Source of the DNA: Endotrypanum monterogeii
Taxonomy: Eukaryota > Euglenozoa > Kinetoplastea > Trypanosomatida > Trypanosomatidae
Assembly (NCBI GenBank): GCA_000333855.2
Contig: CM007348.1
Coordinates: 555,985 to 619,984, forward strand
DNA: 64,000 bases
Direction: 5' to 3'
Part shown: positions 58,268-64,000 of the stretch, piece after piece
Layout: the number at the start of each line of letters is the position of its first letter
Numbering within the stretch: position 1 is the stretch's first letter
Translations under genes and position numbers: made by a program
Notes under the pieces: model-generated
What the model saw: only the letters and a program-made list of their open reading frames with translations
Database searches by the model: none
Told to the model about the DNA's origin: nothing

Positions 58268-58682
58268 CTGTTTGTGTATATGTATATACTAACGCCCCCC
58301 TTTACTCAAACAATACAGTAGAGATGTCATCGAATGGGAGAGGCGGTGCCGCAGCTGGAGGCGAATGGAAGGGGAGGGGACCAGCAAAAAGGTAAAATAC
58401 GAAATGAGGCAGCGCGCGGCATGCGGTGGGAGCGATATTGTTTTTTGTGGATCGTATTTGTTTTTCCTAATTTGTGCTCCAGGGGAAAGGCAGACTTAAA
58501 CATGGGATTGGCCCGTGTGAGAAGCACATGAGCGAGCAAGCATAGACCAACAGTGAGCCCCTCCCTCCCTCCCTCTCTCTCCCCCCCCCTGCCGCTTTCA
58601 CAAGGGGCGGTGCGGTCTGTTCTATTCTCAGAAGCAGGTGAGACCCTATCTTCACCTCTCTCCTCCCCTGTTTCTTTCCCAC
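57440..58682. other. Intergenic region between the BCCIP gene and the J-domain gene
   Basis: About 1.24 kb. CA run at 57678-57711, A14 run at 58093-58107, T-rich run at 58169-58179, TA run at 58235-58266. No gene seen. Confidence 0.7.
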
Positions 58683-60713
58683 TCAGTACCGCTCCACCGC
58701 TGTTTTTATCGTCTGACGCCGTCGCATCTCGCCTACGGCCTGTCGCACAGCACCGTACTGCAACACAAAAAAGATTGAGAGTGGTAGCTCGTGTTCTGGT
58801 TGGCCGTCGTACTGCGGACGGCAGCGGTAAACAAGGGAGGCAACACGCTTATCGCGGAATTCATAGAGAATGCTGTCCTCCTCTCTCCAGAAGATGTAGT
58901 GCGTAAGGTCTAGGTGACTCTCCGGTGCACCCATCCCACCGCTGCTACCACCGCCACCAGTCCCTTCGTCATTTTTCTTCTTGACTACGCTTCTCCTGTC
59001 GTTATGCTTCCGGCGAGATGCAGTGGGTGCGCTCATAGCATTGCCCGTCCCATCAGCGCTGCCTTCCGAAGCAGGTAGAACGGAATTCCTCAGCAACGTT
59101 ACGGGCGCGTCGGTAGCACGTTGCACTTTGGCCAACACCGCAAACATGCTCGGGTGTGTCACGAAAATGGGATGCTCGTGCGTCGCCATAGCCTCTTTCG
59201 AGGTTTGCGCCACGTTTTTTTTTGCCTCCTGCTGGCTGGCTGTATCGACACGATCAAGTAAATCCTGGAGGATCTGAACGGTCAGCTCTAGCGGAATGTT
59301 GCGGATGTATTCGGAGACAAGCAGAAGGCACTTCGCACGCGATGACGCAACCTGGGCTCCCTCCACGACGCTCGTCAAGATGTCTACCGGTGGAATGCCT
59401 GAGGCCGCTTGCCGCCAAACCTGCCGCTGCAGAAGTTCGCATAGTGGACGCAGTGCGTTGGGATACAGCACCTGCCCGTGCGCAACGTCCAGCAGGGAGC
59501 AAAGGCCATAGAACTCTTGCTCTTCCTCCCCCGCGGTGTCCTCACCGTTGTTCTGTAGACGCACGACGCTCGTGTAGGGACTTTCGTAGAGCGCAAGCCC
59601 GAGTTCGTCACGATCGACTGCATTCATCTTGTCCGGGCAAAGCTGATCCATTAGATGCAGGAGCCCATCAACGTTGGACGCCTCCATATCGAAAACACCG
59701 AAGTCAACAGTGACGAGGCCATCCCCGCTGTCATCATCGTCATCGTCGTCGTCATCGTCGTCGTCAGCCTCGCTTCCGCCCAGGCCGACAGCACCGCCTC
59801 CACGGCGGGTAACCCGGAGACGACGACCCCTGTCGTCCTTCTCATCCTCCTCGCTCTCCATGTCATCGTCTAGCTCCCTGTCAAACCCGGACATGTCGCT
59901 CTCTGGTTCATCCTCTTCTATATCGGAGGACTGCGCCGAGTCTGCATCGTCGCTATCCAGTGAACCGTCATCGTCGTGGGCATCCCTCCCCCCGCTGCCG
60001 TGGCCGCCGTCGTCTCTGGCCTTCGGACTACCCTCATCACCACCATTGATCCCCTGATGCCGCTGGGCCGCAGCGATTGCCTTCCGCAGTTGATGCAACT
60101 CGGCCTCTTCTTCCGCAGCGCTGTCATTATCGCTTCCGCAGCTGTGCGCGGAGTCACAGGTACTTGGTTGGTTACCGTCATCCCCAACGTTGCTGTTAGA
60201 GCTCAGGTCGATGTCCTCCTCCTCCTCATCACTAAGAGGATCACAGTCTTCCGATACGGGCGAGGGAGTGCTATCCGGCAAAGCTGAAAATAAATGCGCA
60301 TCGGGCACCACCACTGCAGTCCTTTTTTTCCCACTCTGCATCGTCCTTTCTGCGCTAACGCTATTGTCAATAGCCTGGCCGTCCTTGTCAAGCGAGATGC
60401 GGCGAAGTCGGGCACGGGCCTTCAGTTGCCGACGGTCTCTCTCCAGAGACTCTGGCGTGGCATGAAAATCCTTGGCTTTTCTTCGGGTCTCCAGGGCCAA
60501 CGTTATATCACCTGGAGAGCAGACCGCCACCCCACGCTCAGTAATAACGGCATCTACACAAGCAGTATCCGCCAATTTATCCCCAAAAGACGCCGAACCC
60601 CTTTCTCTCACACCACCGCTAGGCGAAACGCCAGTGCGATGCTCCCAACCACCCAGACGACGCCCTGTGCTCTCAGCATCGATGGGCTCCGGCTGTCGGT
60701 GACGCTTCGGCAT
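58683..60713 (-). CDS. BCCIP/BCP1-family protein with long acidic N-terminal extension
   Basis: 676 residues from ATG 60713. The C-terminal half matches the BCCIP fold: VTVDFGVFDMEASNVDGLLH, LMDQLCPDKM, FYGLCSLLDVAHGQ, SEYIRNIPLELTVQILQDLL, and a final block ending PLSIFFVLQYGAVRQAVGEM, with YIFWREEDSILYEF before it. BCCIP/BCP1 is a nuclear chaperone for ribosomal protein uL14 and in animals binds BRCA2 and p21. The first 340 residues are not found in human (314) or yeast (283) forms: a basic start, then an Asp/Glu/Ser tract including a run of about ten aspartates coded by a GTC/ATC repeat (plus strand 59735-59766). The family call rests on motif order and is fairly secure; the extension's role is unknown. 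Confidence 0.85.
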   Translation of the reverse strand: MPKRHRQPEPIDAESTGRRLGGWEHRTGVSPSGGVRERGSASFGDKLADTACVDAVITERGVAVCSPGDITLALETRRKAKDFHATPESLERDRRQLKARARLRRISLDKDGQAIDNSVSAERTMQSGKKRTAVVVPDAHLFSALPDSTPSPVSEDCDPLSDEEEEDIDLSSNSNVGDDGNQPSTCDSAHSCGSDNDSAAEEEAELHQLRKAIAAAQRHQGINGGDEGSPKARDDGGHGSGGRDAHDDDGSLDSDDADSAQSSDIEEDEPESDMSGFDRELDDDMESEEDEKDDRGRRLRVTRRGGGAVGLGGSEADDDDDDDDDDDDSGDGLVTVDFGVFDMEASNVDGLLHLMDQLCPDKMNAVDRDELGLALYESPYTSVVRLQNNGEDTAGEEEQEFYGLCSLLDVAHGQVLYPNALRPLCELLQRQVWRQAASGIPPVDILTSVVEGAQVASSRAKCLLLVSEYIRNIPLELTVQILQDLLDRVDTASQQEAKKNVAQTSKEAMATHEHPIFVTHPSMFAVLAKVQRATDAPVTLLRNSVLPASEGSADGTGNAMSAPTASRRKHNDRRSVVKKKNDEGTGGGGSSGGMGAPESHLDLTHYIFWREEDSILYEFRDKRVASLVYRCRPQYDGQPEHELPLSIFFVLQYGAVRQAVGEMRRRQTIKTAVERY

Positions 60714-61179
60714 AATGCAAGAGAATCGCTCGATTTTTTTTTCCTCCCTTCGACCTTCGCACCCGTGCGCAAATACTTTTATCGACGTGATCCAACAAGT
60801 GAGAATGAGCAGGTGTTGTGAGGAGCAGAAAAATCGAAAGAGGTGGAAGGGGAGGGGGGGGTGATCGTATGAAGGCAGTTGTCACCGTGAGACAAAAAAA
60901 AAGGCCCTCGAACTTGAGATGATGTGTGTGTGTGGGTGGGGGGGGGGTATAGCGTTGCGAAAGTCGATGACCTTCGTTCTACTCGCGGCCTACAGCCAAC
61001 GAAAAAAGAAAAAAAAAAGGCAGACCAAATAAAAATTGAAGAATAAGCGAAATAATTAATCACAGAACCAGTGCAGCTCTGCCACTGGGGGGGGGGATAA
61101 AGACGGCTAGGGAGGGTGAGCAACTGCCCGCACAGATATGCACACACATACATTCACGTCTACACACGTGCATATATGC

Positions 61180-61223
<44 letters not shown>

Positions 61224-62226
61224 TCGGATCCCTATCCCCATTCTACCCTCACTCCCACCGTGGCCTGCTGTCTTCAGGCCGGTAGCTCGGCGGCTACGGG
61301 GACGTGTCTGATGGGTGCAACAGCCACCCTTTACGCATAAATACTCATCTGAAAATATATCTGTATAGATGAATGGACTCAATAGTGAGCCCACCAAATG
61401 GATACACAATGATGCATGAGCAAGCGAAACGGGAGAGAACATCACCCACGCAATTGACATCTATGTTATAGTGAATTCACTTGTTTTCTTTTTTTTTCTC
61501 CCTAACGACTTAGAGAGATCTTTCATAACACGCATGAGATTTGGGGCCACCCACAACGCACGCGCCACACATCTACTCACCTCGTGAGCCCCATCATATA
61601 GTCCTTGTTCCTTTTGTGTCGTCCCATTCCTACCCCAGGATACATGTTGCTCTTTTTTTCTTTTCACCTTTCACTTTAGATATCACAAACATACACACAT
61701 ACTCGCGAGGTCAGGGACGTCGGAGGGTGGTAGTGGTGCAGCTGGCAGTAACGCTACATGACCCGAAAAGTGGAAAAGAGGAGTCAAAAAAAAAAGACAT
61801 ATATATATATATAATGTGACAAGGAGGGGGTAGAGAAACACAACAACACAGGAACGTGTAGGGGTAGGGAAAGGAAGAAAGAGATGGCAGATGCCCTCAC
61901 AGCGATGAAGTAAGTCTCGGTAGAGGACCCCCCCCCGTCGCAGTAGGAGATGAGGGAAGGGAGAAGTACTGAATACCTCTGAGAGACCTCAGCACTACCT
62001 CAACCACCACACCCTACTTGGCACCTCCCTCAGCCTCGATCGCCACTGCTTCGCTGGTCAAGCTACTAAAGAGAGCACCCCACCATCACCACCACCACCC
62101 TCACCGCCTTCCGTAAAAAAAAAAAATGAAAAAATAAAAAAAGTGGACAGGGGGTGAAAGAAGGGAATACCCAATACTCTAACAAGCCGCTTCAAGAAAA
62201 CACTTTTTTTGTGTGTGTGGAGTGAT
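60714..62226. other. Intergenic region between PDCD5-like gene and BCCIP gene
   Basis: About 1.5 kb. Pyrimidine-rich (minus strand) block at 60790-60865 likely serves BCCIP splicing. TA run at 61183-61221, G-rich runs at 60938-60947 and 61087-61096, TA at 61799-61813, A12 at 62115-62126. No gene seen. Confidence 0.65.
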
Positions 62227-62568
62227 TCACCAGTCCTCATCCATGCGCTTGCGAAGAATCGTTATATTCGACTTGCTTTCAGCCTCCTGGTTCGACATCT
62301 GGCCCAGAAGCTCTCGCACGACGTCGTCTGATATGGGAGGCTGCATCTTGCCCTTCTGCACAGCTTGAATGATGTGCATCTCCACCGCGTGGGCACGGTC
62401 GGCCTTTACCTGCGCGATGCGCTTCAATCGCTCACGGCCCTCTGCACTAACAAACGCACGAAGCATATTTTCCTTCTGCTCTTCGAAGGCCTCCATGCGT
62501 TCCTGTTGCGCCTCCTGCTTGGCCAGCATCTGCTGGGCCTGCTCTTCGGAGATCGGAACACGTGACAT
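62227..62568 (-). CDS. PDCD5: PDCD5 / TFAR19-family protein
   Basis: 113 residues from ATG 62568; the longer frame opens at a TTG and is dropped. The whole length matches the family: a charged N-terminal helix (EEQAQQMLAKQEAQQERMEA), then SAEGRERLKRIAQVKADRAH, VEMHIIQAVQKGKM and PISDDVVRELLGQM, with a basic tail ending RKRMDEDW. Human PDCD5 is 125 residues. The family is a small conserved helical bundle in eukaryotes and archaea; it binds nucleic acid or the CCT chaperonin and is linked to cell death in animals. Its exact job in kinetoplastids is not evident from sequence. It is the first gene of the window in transcription order. Confidence 0.95.
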   Translation of the reverse strand: MSRVPISEEQAQQMLAKQEAQQERMEAFEEQKENMLRAFVSAEGRERLKRIAQVKADRAHAVEMHIIQAVQKGKMQPPISDDVVRELLGQMSNQEAESKSNITILRKRMDEDW

Positions 62569-62726
62569 GATCAAACACAACGAAGCTTTCTTTGGGATCA
62601 CGCGTTGAGCAGGACAAAACGGCAAGAAAACGGAAAGTACCACCACCAGCACCGACCTTTCTTGCAAAGGGCCTTAAAGGACAAGAATATTTTTTTTTAC
62701 GCCTACTTTTTTTCTTCCCAGTGAAC

Positions 62727-62753
62727 CTTGTAAAAAAAAAAAAAATTGCACGT
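62727..62753 (-). promoter_or_regulatory. Predicted trans-splice acceptor of the PDCD5-like gene
   Basis: A T13 tract (62741-62753 on the minus strand) precedes the first AG at 62728-62727, giving a leader of about 158 nt. Confidence 0.5.
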
Positions 62754-63660
62754 TTTGCCTGACACTTTCCGGCTTATAATGACCGTAAAGATTGTTAGTA
62801 GTGCAGTTCCTCCGTGGGCCAGGACACTCTCGTTGTGGATGGGAGAACAGAGCAACACCCGATGGATTATTCGTTTTTTGGGGTGGAAACACTTTTGAGT
62901 GCTCCCGAGCGTTGTGTGTGTGTGTGTGTGTGTGTATGTACGTGTGCGCGTACATATTCGGTACAAATGCGTGAACCGACATCAGAAAGAGCGAGAAAAA
63001 AAAGAAAAATAAAGTTTGTCTAGAGGAGAATACACAGCTCAAATAGAAAATGAGCTTAGTCTTCAAACGTGAGCGGGTGACGCCCGTAATCGACCCCGCT
63101 GAAGACGGTAACGCGTAGCCCCACCACCCAGGAAGAGCGAATTCGCCTTCGCACCCACCCTCCCCTGTTACAGACATTCATTTCACCGACAACTTCGTAT
63201 TCACAAAAACAATAAATCTGTCACCCCAACCAGAAATAAAACAGCTCGCATACCCTGAACCGTAATATACGAAAACAAAAAAAAGAAACCTTCCCGGGAT
63301 ATTACACCGCGTGTCGGGCACCGCCACCCAGACCCGTGCACCGACGCTTCTACGCACACGTCGCGGTCGCACGTCTTGCCGGGGAGGCGCTGGTCTTCAC
63401 GTCGCGGAGAATCTCCCGCGCTCCGTTCATGTCGGCGTGCTCCGCATCCACGCCACCAGGCACGACACTCACATGTCTACAAAGGCAGCGGCACATGCAC
63501 AACCGCCCACGGAACCAATAAAGAGACACGCATCGCGTAGAAGAACACGTCAGACAGCAGGCAGCGAGACGGGCACAGCAGTTACGGACAGCGAGAACGC
63601 ATCCACCGCTGCCGCCACACCACACCACTCGCTGGCGCGCCACACAACAGGAAAAAAAAA

Positions 63661-63788
63661 CATGAAGACAGGCCATCGGGAGAGAAAAGGAAAGAGACAG
63701 ACGAGAGATGCACCAAAAAAAAAGAAAAAAAAAAACATGAAGACAGGCCATCGGGAGAGAAAAGGAAAGAGACAGACGAGAGATGCAC
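63661..63788. repeat. Tandem duplication of a 54-bp unit bounded by A runs (period 74 bp)
   Basis: Copies at 63661-63714 and 63735-63788 are identical over 54 bases; A-rich runs lie before, between and after them. On the transcribed strand the unit is pyrimidine-rich and contains no AG. Confidence 0.95.
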
Positions 63789-64000
63789 CAAAAAAAAAAT
63801 TTTGACAATGAAGGGGCGGGTGGGAGGGGAAGGGCAATGGTGCCTTAGCCGCAACCACGGGGCCTGCTACCCCGCGAGGCCTCACGAGGCTCGCCTCACA
63901 CACACACGCATACACACACACACACTTCTTAGTTTTTTTTGACAATCCACTATATTTTTGTTTCAGTTGGTCATGCCCGCCCCCCCCTACTGCCGCACAC

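Larger units (their letters stand above)
62569..64000. other. Upstream spacer at the right edge
   Basis: About 1.4 kb without a credible gene. Holds the PDCD5 leader, GT run at 62913-62935, a 54-bp direct duplication (63661 and 63735), and CA repeats at 63898-63925. It probably carries the 3' UTR of a gene to the right of the window. A 167-codon minus frame from ATG 63177 reads through a CA repeat and overlaps the PDCD5 splice site, so it is left out. Confidence 0.6.

Noticed and set aside
62674..63177. 167-codon minus frame upstream of PDCD5
   Set aside because: Starts with a true ATG but reads through a CA repeat and poly-T runs and covers the predicted PDCD5 splice site.
1..64000. tRNA, rRNA, snoRNA, CRISPR or retroposon (SIDER-type) sequences
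   Set aside because: No B-box-like GGTTCRA element in tRNA context, no array spacing, no clear element ends were found by eye. A covariance-model and SIDER profile search would be decisive.
1..64000. Strand-switch region, promoter or origin
   Set aside because: All supported genes are on one strand, and no gene-free divergent or convergent junction is seen.

Overview
The window looks like a nuclear chromosome fragment of a kinetoplastid protist, most likely a Leishmania relative (Leishmaniinae). All 17 genes I can support are intronless and lie on the minus strand. They are separated by 0.5-2.3 kb of low-complexity, microsatellite-rich DNA, with pyrimidine tracts (on the minus strand) upstream of start codons, as expected for trans-splicing. 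This is a single directional, polycistronically transcribed cluster read from right to left, with no strand switch. From memory, RPA1 and topoisomerase III are near neighbours on Leishmania chromosome 28, so this is probably the syntenic block; an alignment is needed to confirm that.

Right to left in transcription order: PDCD5-like protein (62.5 kb), BCCIP/BCP1 homologue with a long acidic extension, J-domain protein, DHHC palmitoyltransferase, BMS1 ribosome-biogenesis GTPase, FAM86/EEF2KMT-like methyltransferase, CFAP96 (C4orf47)-like axonemal protein, C-terminal-motor kinesin (kinesin-14), APIP/MtnB methionine-salvage dehydratase, SNF2-RING helicase/E3 with two NZF/RanBP2 fingers, RPA1, a small probable mitochondrial protein, a 2918-residue orphan protein, PCH2/TRIP13 AAA+ ATPase, topoisomerase III beta, an ArfGAP, and VPS15, which runs off the left edge. 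VPS15 is open from its start at 5303 to base 1.

The genes do not form one pathway, as is normal for kinetoplastid units. Four neighbours (SNF2-RING, RPA1, PCH2, TOP3B) act in genome maintenance, and VPS15, ArfGAP and the DHHC enzyme act at membranes. Three assembly gaps (N runs at 14627-14693, 35282-35739 and 46588-46597) all sit in TA microsatellites.

No mobile element, CRISPR array, rRNA or convincing tRNA was seen. The most useful leads are a TA repeat that sets the reading frame between an upstream ATG and the VPS15 start, a ubiquitin-binding finger signature in the SNF2-RING protein, a 28-bp perfect palindrome inside the predicted splice region of the APIP gene, a motor domain interrupted by about 220 residues in the kinesin, and the orphan giant protein. 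Some open frames begin with GTG or TTG; for those genes the first in-frame ATG was taken as the start.
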